DNA of 64,000 nt from Gnetum montanum. Its lineage: Eukaryota; Streptophyta; Gnetopsida; Gnetales; Gnetaceae. Shown piece after piece: positions 1-12,170 of this stretch (the stretch's first letter is position 1; every line of letters begins with the position of its first letter). Where the stretch lies: the NCBI GenBank assembly GCA_015680685.1, contig MNCI01008925.1, positions 165,786-229,785 on the forward strand, read 5' to 3'. A model generated the notes under the pieces. That model worked only from the letters and a program-made list of their open reading frames with translations, did not search any database and was not told where the DNA came from. A program made the translations under genes and the position numbers.

Positions 1-175
1 TTAAACTACGAACTGTCCAAAATGACGTTAAACTACGAACTGTCCGAAATGATGTTAAACTATGAACTGTCCAAAATGATGTTAAACTACAAATTGTCCG
101 AAATGACATAAAGTACGAACTGTCCAAAATGATGTGAAACTACAAACTATTTGCAATGACATTAAACTAGCCATG
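1..175. repeat. 27 bp minisatellite array
   Basis: About six tandem copies of a unit close to 27 bp, with the core TTAAACTACGAACTGTCC followed by RAAATGAYG. Copies differ mainly by C/T and A/G transitions. The array begins at the window edge, so its true length is unknown. The same TAAACT core recurs less regularly to about 1140. Confidence 0.9.
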
Positions 176-1140
176 GTCAGAAATGGACGGTTCCATTTAA
201 AACTTCTTGAAAACGTTACTACCTTTGGGCCCACCATGGCATAAAACTGGTAATCCTTTCTTTAACAATTGGTGCAACAGTCCATCAAGACTTTAAACTG
301 ATGTACCAAGCCCGAAATGGCTTTAAACTAGAGCCAACAAATTACAGATTTAGAAACTCTCGTCATCTTACATTGAATTTTCGCTTACAAGTTACAACTT
401 ACGATTTAGATTCTTGCATGGTCGTTGCTTTCTTTTCAAGTATTTACCTTACATCTTGCTTTACACTTTAGAAATTTATGTTACACTTAGTTGCACACAT
501 ATACTCTAGAAAACAAAGAAAAATAATAAAAAAAACATAAAACTACAAAAATACATGGCCCGAAAAGGCCTTAAACTAGCTTATGGCCTAGAATGGCCTA
601 AAACTATCATTTTTTGCATTTCTTTTCTTTCATTCATACATTCTAACTCTATGTACGGTAGGTGTCGCTTTATGTTGTTTTCTTCCTAGTTGATTTTTTT
701 CAAGATCTCGCAGACACGTAGCATGACCATGCATGCAGCATCACACTTTACACAAGCAAGGTAAGCATTAGTCCACTATGACTATAAACTGGCACAGAAT
801 AGTCCTGGCATCATGACTTAAAACTGATACCACAGAATAGTCTTGGCATCATGACTTAAAATTGATACCACAGAGTAGTCCTGGCATCATGACTTAAAAC
901 TGATACCATAGAGCTCTGTCCAGTATGACACTAAACTACTATGTCCGTTGGCCATGATATGAAAACTAGCATCCAGAGTCCACTAAGACTATAAACTAGT
1001 TTTCCTCTTCACAGTCAACCATGAATATAAACTAGCAATGCACCATCTGCTATGATGCTAAACTAGCACCGTCCAAGGGGTTATGACATGAAACTAACCC
1101 ACGACAGTCCGCTAAGACTATAAATTGGTGACATCATCGA
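176..1140. repeat. degenerate TAAACT-containing repeat region
   Basis: A loose continuation of the left array. The short core WTAAACTRG appears every 20 to 60 bases, usually after a TGAC or GGCC-type word. A cleaner sub-array at about 778-912 has a unit near 37 bp containing CATCATGACTTAAAACTG and CACAGAATAGTC. No coding sequence is visible. Confidence 0.65.
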
Positions 1141-2019
1141 TGACTAGGCAAAACTTGAAAAGATCTATTATTGCAGTTGCCTATTCCTGTTCCACAAAGA
1201 CTTGTTGCATGATTCATCTCATGGGCCCTAATGAAATTGATGTTGTTCATGATTCTGTCTGCTTTGAAAATTGCACGTGGTGACTCCATCTCCTTGTTTA
1301 AAGTGTTTAGCTGACTATTTCATCTATGGTTTTTTTGTCTTCTTGGAGTTGTGTTTGCAGGATGACACTTCTGAGGCATTCGTGCATAGATGCACTTCAT
1401 CATGATAACAAGGTATCACATTTTTCCTAATGCAAATGACTGGGTTAATCAATCTGTTCATAAGTACATTCTTAATTCCTGATACATTCCCTATTCCCCA
1501 TCATGCTTCCTTATCCTATTTAATTACATCCCCCTTGATACGTTCCACTCTTTTCAAAACTCTTGATACACTATTTCACACTATAACTCTCTAAGCAGTT
1601 ACGACGCAAAACACAATACATAGTATATGATGCAAAATGCAAGTGCTCAAACACGAGCACGACACAAAAAGCAAGCTCTTTTAAAAAGACCGAGAAAAAA
1701 ATAAAAATAAAAAAGGTCAAAGAGAAAAATGCATGGAAAAGTTCTTCAAGACCCCGTTGACATTATAAACAAAATACTATTGGCCATTCTCATACAAGCC
1801 CCAGGCGAGAAGGCAATTGTCTTGAAAAATAGTTACACTTGTGTCTCAAAGAGACCATGTCGCAGATCATTGCATGGCATTGGCTGTTTACAGCGGGTCT
1901 CGTAAACACTCTATAAGAGTCCCATTTCTCCAAAGAATGCACTTCCTATGTCTTGGCTTCGAGTTTTCTAAACACTGGCTATGGACAAGGACCAAAATAC
2001 AGCTCATTCACATGTTATG
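1141..2019. other. unassigned non-coding stretch
   Basis: I see no convincing gene here. Short open frames exist but show no family motif. The right end abuts the first recognisable gag sequence of element A, so part of this may be a decayed piece of that element or the host sequence it was joined to. Confidence 0.4.
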
Positions 2020-2391
2020 TCGATAGTTCCACTACCACTCGCTCCAACGATGCAAGGGGAACTCCCCACTCAACTGCGACAACATAATGCTACGAGAGCT
2101 ATAAACCTTCAACCCACTACTAGTTCTAACAACCGTACAAAGAGAAGAGCCTTCTTTAAAACCAGCAGTCCAAACAAGCTCTCACAACCACAAGCTATTG
2201 AGTCTATGACCACTCCTCAATCAAGAAAGGCTTTGGAGCTCCCTTTAAATCAACAACAGAGCTCAACACACATGGTTAAGTTAACACATACCATCACTAA
2301 CTAGATAAAGGTGGGCCACCTTCCCAGGAAACTCTCTGACTTTGGAAGTCCCTTAATCTACCTCCAAGTCACTGGGAATGAACCACGTAAG
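2020..2391 (+). pseudogene. element A gag C-terminus / protease N-terminus (5' part)
   Basis: Translated sequence matches the gag-protease linker of element B in this window: IVPLPLAP, MQGELPTQ, RAINLQP, SNNRTKRR and SSPNKLSQPQA are shared, followed by HLPRKLSD and NEPRK. The frame has one stop (TAG where B has TGG). The region is Pro/Gln/Ser-rich and unstructured, as expected between gag and the retropepsin domain. Upstream gag and the 5' LTR are missing, so the copy is 5'-truncated. The coding sequence breaks off inside a Lys codon at the TAAG of GTAAG, where a 4.9 kb insertion begins, and resumes at 7316. Confidence 0.85.
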
Positions 2392-3154
2392 TGTTGGCAC
2401 ATTTGGCCATTTCATGGGACAGCAAGAGTGGATACCGGGAAAAGACAACTTGTAGAATGATGTATGGTTTATAATTTAGAAATAAAGCATGTGGTTTTAA
2501 AGTTACGAGTTGATGGATGGTTTGGAGAAGTTACTCACTAGTTTTAGAAAAATGATGTTAATACCTTCTTAGGATACAAAATTAAAGTGCTAAATTATTT
2601 TTGAGGAATCATGGTTATATAAAGACAATGGCGTGTACATAGCACTATATTACAAAGCAAGGCATGATTCAAGGTTAAGCTGCAGACAAAATATGCACAA
2701 AACATCGATCCAAAGGCCAACAGTGGAGATTAAAACTTTACAATATGAAAGGGGCATTCGATAGACCGAAACGTGGCAAGATTGAGCAGAATATATTTCA
2801 AAGTAATATATGATATTTAAAGGTTTAGAGTCATTGGAAAATATCAATCGTGAAGAAAGCAGACATGCCCTTTCTACCGTTCATATTGACTGTGGTGAGT
2901 CGATCAAACTGTTGGCTGAAATGCTAACGCTTGTGATCACAGGGTTGGGCCATAGGAGTTCCGGAAGATGATCGAGTAACGGTTTGCGTTCAATGGTGAA
3001 ACACCACTAATTTTGGCCTAGCATTTTTAGACAATAATCAAGCTAAGTCATGCTACTGCCCGACATGAGTACAACATGAACAAACTTGGAAACAGCCCTC
3101 AATGGCACATGATTCAATAGACAAGGGTCCCCCGGGGCCCACAGGTGACTGCAC

Positions 3155-3640
3155 CAACTTCCAACATCCAGAATCAAAAGTTTCAGGTTCAAAATGTTTG
3201 GTTTGGCTAAGTACACTTTGGTTACTTTTTCAGATGTTACACAGCGTAAGGATCAGCGTCACCAACTTTTGGAGCCCTGAAATTAAGTCAAAATGGGTTG
3301 AGATCGAGCAAAAGGACCCCCCATGACCTTCACCAAGGTCCTCAGTAGCTCCCAGCCTCCAGAAAATCAAGATTTGGGCCTCAAATGTGCCATTTTGACT
3401 TAGTGACGCTAGGGTTACTTTTTCAGACGTTGTACAGCGTAAGGATAAGCATCACCAACTTTTAAATCCCCAAAACTAAGCCAAAATGACTTAATTTCAA
3501 GGGTGTAAGTTGTCCTTAGGGTCGCTATTGATAACTATGGGTCCCAGCCTTCAAAAATTCCAGATTTCTACTCAAAATTGCAAGTTTTGGAGGTCACACT
3601 ACAGGTCACATTGCAGGTCACGCTGGGTAGTCAAATTTCT
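3155..3640. repeat. tandem repeat, about 194 bp unit
   Basis: Two and a half diverged units. The words GGTTACTTTTTCAGA, CAGCGTAAGGAT and ATCACCAACTTTT recur at 3221-3290 and 3412-3480. Words around CCAGCCTYCAGAAAATCAAGAT recur near 3160, 3353 and 3548. The right end has a smaller 12-13 bp repeat (CAGGTCACAYTG), three copies at about 3591-3630. Confidence 0.75.
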
Positions 3641-3850
3641 CTTGTTGTACATTTTATTATAAATCCCCATTTGTGGGCATGTTGATCCCTCATGGTCTAA
3701 AACACAACAAAAAATATATATATAATTTTTCAAGCAGGCTAGAGCCAGAGCTAATCCTCCTAAATTTTCTTTAAATTTTTATTGCTTGAGGGCTTTTTTT
3801 TCTAATTTGTTTGTATTTTCATGGGCTTGAATGATCCACAAATTGTAAAA

Positions 3851-3953
3851 TACATTGAACCTGGTCAAAGAATGCAATTGCCAACACACATCCAACTCGT
3901 GCACAACTATCCAACACAGATACATTGAACCTGGTCAAAGAATGCAACTGCCG
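3851..3953. repeat. short direct repeat, 70 bp apart
   Basis: The 32 bp word starting TACATTGAACCTGGTCAAAG is present at 3851-3882 and again at 3921-3952 with one base changed. A TATA-like box (CTATAAATACCC) follows at about 3970, so this may be the upstream part of an old LTR promoter. That reading is inference. Confidence 0.7.
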
Positions 3954-5941
3954 AAGCCTAGCCCAACCCTATAAATACCCTATCAATTCACACAAACTGG
4001 AGGAGGCAAAAAAGAAGAAGATGGAGGGAGGAAAAAATTGAAGAGATTGGCAATTCTGAAAAATTGGTAATTCTTAAAAATTGGAGAGATTGGCAATTCT
4101 GAAAAATTGGAAAGATTGGCAATTCTGAAAAAGGATAGAAATTGCAATCCTTGGGCGCTCGACACATCTGATTTTTGGCTTCCAAGTATTTCTCCTGTCC
4201 ATCTCATTTCATCGTCGCATCATCGTGTCATGTCATTCTGGGGCTAGCCATTTGACTTGCCATCCACATGTGCAACTACGCTTTGACCGGTGCATATTCC
4301 TGTTTGAATAATACAATACAGTTTCATTATTGCCTCCCATTTTCATTGTTTAGTTCTGTTTATGTTTTACAAAAATAACTTTGTTTATGCTTTATTCATA
4401 ATTCAGTACGCTTTATTTACATTTCGTATCGTTGTTTACATTCCGTTTACATCCTATTTACGATAACACCAGCGCTAGCTGTAGATTACGCTCGGGGAAG
4501 TCCTTGGTTGATTTGCATGCAAACCATCCAAGGCACTCTGCCTTCATTTATTTTTCTAGCTTTCCCTTGGGCGAAGGTAGGGTTCGCTGTGGCTGCCTGA
4601 CGATCTCTCGATGTTTGTTTCCCTTCTAGCCTTACACCGACGATTTAGGTCAGTACAAATGGCATGCTAACTCTTGGAAATATTTTATCCCTGTGCTTGA
4701 ATTGTTCAATATTCAGGGTTATGTTTGCTGCAAAAAAAATGGGAGGAAGAGCTAGAAACTAAACGTACGCATGGGCGAGGCAACGGATGACACTGGAAGT
4801 GTATGCATAGAACATAAAGATACACTTCTCAAGATCAAGTATATTTTCTTCTGCAAACGATTTGCAAAATGGTCTCAGCTAGACAAAGGTAAAGGCGTAC
4901 ATGCAGAAAATCATCACTGACGAAACCGAAAGCTCAGTAACTCTCATGAAATGTGGGCTTGCAGAGTTTCTCTGAAACCAAGCATTGATGGAATGAGCCA
5001 AAGTGGAACAAGATTCAATAGTAAGGCATTTCAAAAATCATTTGAAGATGCAATTGTGCTCCTTAACCAGTGATAAATCTAAGCAAGAACAGAAAGCCCG
5101 AGACCAACACAACAAAAGAAAGAGGCAGCCAACTCATCACAAGGAGTTGCAAGAGTCGACAACGATTGGAAAGTTGTGATTCCTGAATTGAACAGATGAC
5201 AACTGCAAAGAAACAGTATCCCATTGAGGATGTGAAAGAAACACCATGTTTGCATCCAATAGCACTTTTGCTAGTTATACGGTTAACCAAAGAGACCTAC
5301 ACCGTTACAGTTAATTTTCTGGTGGACGCTAGAATTACGTTAAATGTTTGTCCACAAAGATGAAGGCAAGATTAACATGTTACCTCCTTCGGTTAAAACA
5401 AGCCAGAGTCAATGCCACTGCCGACGCCTGCCATTAGAAAAATGGAGATGACATTGTTCCAGATGTCAAATGCAGCTGCAACCACTTTTTTTGTATGAGA
5501 AAATCAAGGAAGAATTGGTGGAAAAAAAGAGGACAGAACCATCATAAGCTCTATGTCAACGATGCCCTGAGTTTCACAATGGCATGTGTTGTTATCGATT
5601 GTTTAAAAATCTAAAACTATAACATAGAGAAATTAAATTAAAAGTAATCAATTAAGACATACATAGTGTTAAAGATACTTTGAAAGTATTGTATTGAAAA
5701 AGAAAAAAAAATTTAGTTAGTATCCATGATAATTATAGCTAATGCTAGATTACTTTCATGAGAATTACTAGGGCTTAATAACATTTAGTAATTAAAATAT
5801 TAAATAAAAAATTAAAATAAATTAGGGATCTTGGATTTATTTTAAAAATTATTATATAGAGGCTTATAAAAAAAATATTTATAATGTATACACATGCCAA
5901 CGTTAGCATGATTTTCTCCTAATCTTTTGTACAAGTTACAA

Positions 5942-6025
5942 CTTCCTAACTTGTTGAGCAAGTAATCTCCTAACTTGTTGGGCAAGTAAGATCTCCTAAA
6001 TTGTTGGGCAAGTTATAACTTCCTT
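5942..6025. repeat. 26 bp tandem repeat, three copies
   Basis: Three adjacent copies of a unit with core CCTAACTTGTTGGGCAAGT. It lies about 60-130 bases upstream of a TATA-like box (CCCTATAAAAATGC, near 6080), in a stretch that reads like a retrotransposon U3. A promoter role is inference. Confidence 0.65.
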
Positions 6026-7315
6026 ACTTGGGAGAGAAGTTAGCTAAGATATTTTGAAATATGTAACTACCTTTTGAACCCTATAAAAATGCTTCAGGGG
6101 TAAGAAGAAAAAAATACATTGGAGGATATTGGGGACTACTAGCTTTCACTTGGAGACACACTTTGCAGCTCTGAAAGAGCATTTGTAAAGAAGACATTGT
6201 GAAAGATTGCTTGTAAGATGACTTGCTAAAGAAAATATTTTAGCCTCTTTTTCATAGTCCTATGAGTTATGCTTTTATTTTTTATTTTGTTTAAATTGTT
6301 TAGCTAGTGGTTTAGATAGTATCATGCTTGACAAGTAATTTTGGGATTTTTAGATTGTTCTTATTGTTCTTGTTGCTCGATAGAAAAGTTCTGTTAAAAT
6401 TTTGTCATAGAAGCGCTTGTGTTTAAAAGCCTTAAGAGTATTTTAGTAGTAAATTTTATTATTATGCAATGTATAAGAACCACTATTGAGATTGTTGTAA
6501 GAGAGCCTCTGCATGTAGTCAAGCCGTTGAATGATTCAATAGTCAAGAGGGTTTAGAAAATCTTTGGTATTTTGATGGAACCAAAATAGCTTCTTTTATC
6601 TTTAAAGTGAATGTCCATGGTATTTAAATCAGAAATTGTCAAGTCTTTTGAAGGTTTTGTTGAATGCAATTGTTGACATCCATTATCTGGCCAAAATGGA
6701 GTCTCGTACGTGATAGTTTTACGCAGAATTTTTTTTGGTAGCATAGTAGGATTGTCTTGAAGAAATTGCTTATTTGAGCCTTGGAAGTTTGAATAATTCA
6801 TAGATATTGAATTTGGGATAGCTTTATTGCGAAGTGTTTACTCGTATATTTTTACCTTGTTTAAACATTTNATGGTATTTGAGGTCTTTCCTTTCTATTT
6901 CCATTGAATCTTGCTCTATTTCTAGTTTTATTGTGAAACTATTTCTTTCTCTAGGGAAAATTAGAAGTAGATTTATGGAGTTGTGCTTAAATATTTTTGC
7001 AAAATTTTATTTGTTACAAGTAGGTATTATAAGAACTATGTAGACTAGGCAATTGAACAAAATATGAACTCTCAACAACTCACAATACTTGGCAAAGTTG
7101 GATGAATCTCTTTATGATAAGTCATTTATAGTTTACACACAACACAATCATTTCATTTTTCACAACCGTACACCACAACAGCACACACACATACTTACAT
7201 TAGCTATTGAGTCTATTTGAAGGTATCTAGGCCTTGGTATTGCCAGAGACCAGCAAGCACCTAAATCCTGTTCGAGGACACTCATTGGCGATCGCGTCCC
7301 AAATGGTTGCCAACA

Positions 7316-7989
7316 GTAAGGCTCTTCTTGACTCATGTTCTAGAGTCAACTTAATATCGCAACAAATGTATAAAGACTGTAACCTGCCTCCACTCAAGAA
7401 GAGAAATATTCAATTAGAGCTGGCTGACCAGTCCATCATTGTCCCTTTGGGACTTGTGAAGGACATTGTTACCACTGTGCATGGTTGGTCATACCCAGCT
7501 GATTTCCTAGTGATAGAAGTCAACAATTATAAAGGAGACTTCCCAATTATAATGGGGAGGGCATGGCTAAGTACCATAAATGCATGCCTAGGAATCCATG
7601 ATCTTTCCTTAGAAATATCTAAGGAAAAAATTTATGGAAAGATTGAGAAGAAGAAAGTTCCATGCATCACATACAGTGATATAGAGGGTGATGACATACA
7701 GGAATACTCAACATATCTTGTATGCAACCGATGTGCCTAGGAAACTCAGATACAAAGGTGCTTGTATGTAGCAACCACACAACAAGAGAACACCTAGTGG
7801 TTGATAGCTAATCAAGAGAGAAACCCACCAATATGCATGGAACTAACTGGGGGAGCAACATGCAACCACAATGAAAGCATAGATACATTGGAATATGAGC
7901 ATTGCCAACTTCCAACCCTTAATATAAAAACATCAATTGGGAGAAGTTGCACACTTCTAAAAAATTCAAATAAGTGCTCATTATTTTAG
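7316..7989 (+). pseudogene. element A protease and linker (3' part)
   Basis: Resumes the aspartic protease (retropepsin) domain after the 4.9 kb insertion. Visible in order: ALLDSCSRVNLIS, where the active-site DSG has become DSC; LPPLKKRNIQLELADQSI; GLVKDIVTTVHGWSYPADFLVIE; and the C-terminal flap/helix motif FPIIMGRAWLST. This is the Athila-type protease layout. A few stops follow (near 7738 and 7797, each explained by Q/W-to-stop changes), then a linker ending about EYEHCQLP. No reverse transcriptase follows: the frame runs straight into the 3' non-coding region at about 7975, at the same junction as element B. Inactive. Confidence 0.9.
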
Positions 7990-9917
7990 ATCTCTCCCTT
8001 TCAATTCAGTCATGGGGGAGATGGCCACCTATGCTAATCATTTGAGGTCCTCAGCTCTTTTTAAGTTTTTTTTTACACATTTTTGTTTTACAATTTTTTT
8101 TAACTTTTCTTATTTTTGTTTTACAACATTGTTCATACTTTTTCTTTTATTTGTGTGCGTATGTGTGTGTCTTATCCATTTTGTTAAGTTTGTCACCCAA
8201 TAAGTGCTCTTAATGATGGTATGAACTGTTTTCTATTGGTTGCTAATGTTTGGTTTTTACCTTTAAGTCACGATGTTGATACTAAGATATGGTTCTTTTG
8301 ATATAGCAGGAAATGAGTCCACATCATCCATGCATTCATAAATCTCTGCGGTCTCTCTTGGCTTGGAACTGTATAGTCCCTTTCTTTAAAATAATAAGAA
8401 CTATCAACAAATCGGTGACTGAGCATTTCTCAAACTAAGGAAGGACTCAGGTATTGAAAAGGGTGTGGCTTCAATGGAACTTGATGCATTAGTGTTGGCC
8501 ATTCTCTTGGGTTCTTGGATGTTTTCTTCTTGAGTTTTCTTACCATTTTAACATTACCCAATTATCGAGAAGCTGAGTGAATAAAAATAATAAGTCTTTA
8601 CATGGTGTGGTTCTCACGCAAAAGCATAAAAAAAATACACAATGAGAATTCAAAGCACACCCCTTAGACGAAATAATCATTTGGGCTATAAGCATTGGTT
8701 ATGGAACTAAAATAAACATGTTTCCTCTAACTAAGGCCCTTCTCAGTTTGCATTCTCTCCTGCATTTCGTCGGAATGGTGGTGGCTCTTTGGTGAAGGCA
8801 TTCTTGTTACTTCAAGTGGATGGATTGGCCAAACGCATTGATGCGAAGTCACTGGATGTGGTTTATTTGACACTGGACTTGGAATGGGATCTACTAAGTC
8901 ATAATTAATCATTAAATACACAAGGGACTATACACCACCTTGTTCTTGAGATTCCATTCCATTCTCTTTTTTCCATCCTTCTTTCCCCATTTATCACCTC
9001 ATTGCTAGTTGTATCAGTAGTCCATATCTTAGTGTAGGCATTGTTTTCTTTTTGGTAAATTCTTGTGGTTAAGACTTTAACTCTTATTTCCAAATGACAT
9101 TCCCAAAGCCTACGGACTCTTTGAATGTGGGATTTTCAGGGCATTAAGGGCATGAGCCTACTTTGGGGAGGACCGATTGACATTCCTATTTGATGCATCC
9201 ATTAATTTCTTTCCTTTAAATGTTGTTGCAATCACCATTTATTTTGTTCATTTCCATCTTAACATCCATTTCATCGACATACAGTTGTCTCTTTTTCTTC
9301 ATCCTTCTTATTCCTTCTCTTTTTCCATTCTCTCACTACCATAGGTTCGCAATTAGTCATGGGGGTCCTGGTCCAATTTTTTCAATTTTCTCCTAACCCC
9401 TACACATTGGGTAGTTATCATTAGTATATCTCCAAAATCTACATCATCCATACCACAACTCAGCCTATGGACCTTACATTGAGGCAAGGTATCAATTGTA
9501 TTGTTATTTATTTACCCTTGCTAATATAAGACTGTGTTGTATGTGTAGATGGTAATCATACAACAATGGACTGGACCTGAAGGAAACACTTGGAATGGAT
9601 CATTGCTGAAGCAGTTATGTAAGGAACAAGATTGATGGCGTGTTTACGGATGAACAACGAAAGGTGCAATCTTGGTGTTGGAAGCAGCAGACTTCTTCTC
9701 TCTTCTCTCTTCTCTCTTAGCTATTAAATAAGGCCTAATTTCAAATGTAAAGTGTTCACTCTTTTTGTCGTGAACACCAATTTTGTCATGTTCTGTAATG
9801 ATGATTCGTTCACATGTCATCCCATTCACCATTAGTTCCATTCAAGTCAATAATCCCATACCTTCCCAATATTTTGTAAGGAACTCGAGGATTAGTTTTT
9901 ATTTAGTCATGGGGGTA
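7990..9917 (+). other. element A 3' non-coding region with three polypurine-like motifs
   Basis: No gene. The stretch is homologous to the region between protease and 3' LTR of element B and to the region after integrase of element H, so it is a conserved internal part of the family. It begins with AGTCATGGGGGAGATGG (about 8008), has a second copy AGTCATGGGGGTCC (9354-9366) and ends with the terminal copy just before the LTR. A pyrimidine microsatellite (TTCTCTTCTCTC) lies near 9690-9718. Why so long a non-coding segment is kept in copies that lack pol is not clear. Confidence 0.7.
9903..9917 (+). promoter_or_regulatory. polypurine tract before 3' LTR of element A
   Basis: TTAGTCATGGGGGTA sits directly against the TGATG start of the LTR. 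Equivalent sequences precede the 3' LTRs of B and G. This is the place and composition expected of the plus-strand primer. Confidence 0.75.
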
Positions 9918-10692
9918 TGATGGGATGTGATATCGCATCTTTCCCCACGATATCATAGCCTGCCGCTAGTTCTATAAATAATAGGTGGCTCTCCCTTGTT
10001 TCTCCATCTAAATCTAGACCTTAGCCAAACTCTTGCCATTTTTCCATTCCAAAGTTAGAATAATTTCCATGTGCCCGCAGTAGAAGTCTCAAAGTGAATG
10101 GATCTTTATTCAAGAAATTCTATACTTGAGCACACGATTGTGTACGAAAATAAAGATGAACTTTTGGATAAACCTTGCAATGCATGGACTAAGCTAAATA
10201 GGACTTTAATTATTATTAATATTTAAATTCTTTATTAGTTAATTAAATATCTCTCAACCTTTAACTCCTAGTTAAGTGCATTTAGTACGACTGCTTCGAG
10301 CACATGTGTTACACTTGGTAATCATAGTAACGAATAGCATTTGGTAATCCCAGCAGCATTGCATTGGTTCAAGGTGTGAAACGGCAAGTGGGAACAGATA
10401 CTGATGCTAGGGTAATTAAGGCTTAGTTAGTTAAAGTTAGTTACTTAGTCTCTTCACCCTTTCCCTCACTAGCATAGGCAATAAAAACATAAAAGATATA
10501 AAAATCACATGCCTAAAGCTTACTTAACCATACAACCATGATAAATACAAGTAAGCTTGGGAGAACAACGATTGATTGACCTTAGGTGTTCCATAAGGCA
10601 TGTAGGCACTTAGTTTGCGGAGTTTGAACAGATCATGCGTGTAACGCTCGTATTCATATGGTTGAGTGTAGGGGGTACCTTGCCACTCATCA
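9918..10692 (+). mobile_element. 3' LTR of element A
   Basis: Starts TGATGGGATGTGATATCG and ends GGTACCTTGCCACTCATCA. Contains GATATC half-palindromes near the left end, a TATA box (CTATAAATAAT, near 9972), AATAAA-like words and the TTGGTAATCC repeats typical of every LTR in this window. The matching 5' LTR is not present because the element is truncated on its left. Confidence 0.9.
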
Positions 10693-10819
10693 AAAATGAA
10701 CTATGATCAATGAGTAACTATCTAGATACCACAACTAGCTCACTTGAGGAGTTTGACCAAATCATGCGTGAACACTCGTATTCATATGGTTGAGTATAGA
10801 GGTACCTTGCCACTCATTA
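10693..10819 (+). mobile_element. LTR 3'-end fragment abutting A
   Basis: A second LTR terminus follows directly: AATGAACTATGATCAATGAG, GTTTGACCAAATCATGCGTG, then GGTACCTTGCCACTCATTA. It corresponds to the last 125 bases of an LTR of this family. The simplest reading is that A integrated inside an older LTR and this is the right-hand remainder. Confidence 0.75.
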
Positions 10820-12170
10820 ATAGGTATGTTAAAAGATTCCTTAATGTGATATGTGATCACTTCTAGGGCTCCTTTTGCATCTTGGTGCTGCATTACCACA
10901 ATTGTGGCTCCTTCTCCTATTTAAAGAATCACTTGGAATGATGTAAAATTCCCAAAAATCTATTGTGATCATTAGGCCTTTCCTCTTAAATATAATGATA
11001 TCTTTCCACTTACAGGATTTGTGGAAATTATGGGCCAAATGGTACTATTGATCACTTTATAGAGGTTGGCCTCCTCCTGTGTTCCCTAACTAATAGGTTT
11101 TGCAATTTGTTGCAAATGACTCATTGATGGCATGTAGTCCTACGATAGTGGTGGCGAGGCTTGTTGTTGATGTTGTTCTTGTTTCTACTGTTGTTGTTGA
11201 CCACTAGGACTCACTTACTATTTTTGTTTAGTTTGTGTGGTTTCCCTAGCTTCTATCTCTTCCTCTATCTAATCTTTCTTTGGTGGTGTTGGCTTGAGAA
11301 TTTTAGCATATGAGGCATTCTGAGCTTTTCTAAGGACATCATTAGTGTACCCTAGGATTCTAGCATGTTTACACATCTTCATAATTAGGTAAGGAAATGG
11401 AAGTGTAAACTTCCCTGCCTTCTTTTCCTCAATTCGCCTTTGTATTTCCATAAAATAGAGTTGTATGAGATTGACATTATATTTTCCCATTAGGATCTTA
11501 CTTCCTATGGCTACATAGGTGGATAACCTATTGAGTATTTTGGTGGGAAATAAGTGATATGTGCCAATTTTAAAATATATTCTTTCCTCAAAATTTAGTT
11601 CAATGTATTCCTTATCTTCTTTGCCATATGCTCTTCTTAGCTACAATTTTTTGTTGTGTCTAATCTCATGGATAGATGTGCTAACCTTGCCCTTTCATTG
11701 GGAACATTCAAAGCTTCTACTATTACCTTCATTGAATATGAGATGAAGACTCCATCCATGTTGATCGTAGCATCTTCTTTTTTATTGTGCTAGAATTGGT
11801 AGGTCTCCCCTAGATACCATTCACCACTATTTGACAAGATGGGCCATAACAGTGATGTTGGGAGTTGTGTCCATACTTCCTTTGGAACAAATTCCATGAA
11901 TGGACCAAAGTTCATTTCCACAATTACTGTGGTTATGAGTGATTTTTCCTAGATGGCTTGGAGGAATTCTTGTGATAGTGTGAGGTTTTGTCCTTATTCT
12001 TGCGGTCATTCTACCTCTGCTTAGGCCGATTGTCATGTAGCAAGGGTTTCTTCATGGATATTGAAGTATTGAGCCTCTTACTTTGCATGTTCTACTTGGG
12101 GTCTTATTCCCCCATTTGGCCTCTCCCACGGCCTCTTGGTCTTTTGCTTACTAGTTGTGGAAGTTGACAT
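10820..12170 (-). pseudogene. element F ORF3 (env-position ORF), truncated
   Basis: Starts at MSTSTTSKQKTKRPWERP (12170) and runs leftward with several stops and shifts. Landmarks: VEMNFGPFMEF, LLWPILSNSGEWYLGETYQF, VIVEALNVPNERARLAHLSM, YFMEIQRRIEEKKAGKFTLPFPYLIMKMCK, NDVLRKAQNASYAKILKPTPPKK, then a Gln-rich tail. The same landmarks occur in G and partly in H, so it is a family protein. Its position after protease/pol is that of the env-like ORF of Athila elements. The PYLI...C segment recalls the putative plant transposon protein domain common in such ORFs; that assignment is from memory. No membrane segment is obvious. The 3' end is cut by the LTR fragment at 10819. Confidence 0.7.

Larger units (their letters stand above)
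2392..7315. mobile_element. 4.9 kb insertion with 5 bp target duplication GTAAG
   Basis: It splits the protease frame of element A exactly. GTAAG precedes it (2387-2391) and is repeated after it (7316-7320). Its ends are TGTTGGCA and TGCCAACA, a perfect 8 bp inverted repeat, extended imperfectly by ATTTGG/CCAAAT. TG...CA ends plus a 5 bp duplication are the signature of integrase-made insertions. I could not find a pair of long direct repeats at the two ends, so LTRs are either absent, very diverged or interrupted. Several possible promoter boxes (TATAAATA near 3970, TATAAAAATGC near 6084) suggest older nested LTR pieces inside. No conserved transposon protein is recognisable. Confidence 0.8.

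Noticed and set aside
5063-5290. 75-codon minus frame with hydrophobic C-terminus
   Set aside because: No homology that I recognise, no splice partners, and it lies inside an anonymous insertion; a hydrophobic frame of this length is expected by chance.
6553-6801. 82-codon minus frame resembling a copia gag start
   Set aside because: Suggestive composition (Lys/Asn/Phe-rich) but no defining motif and no LTR or primer site in the right place.
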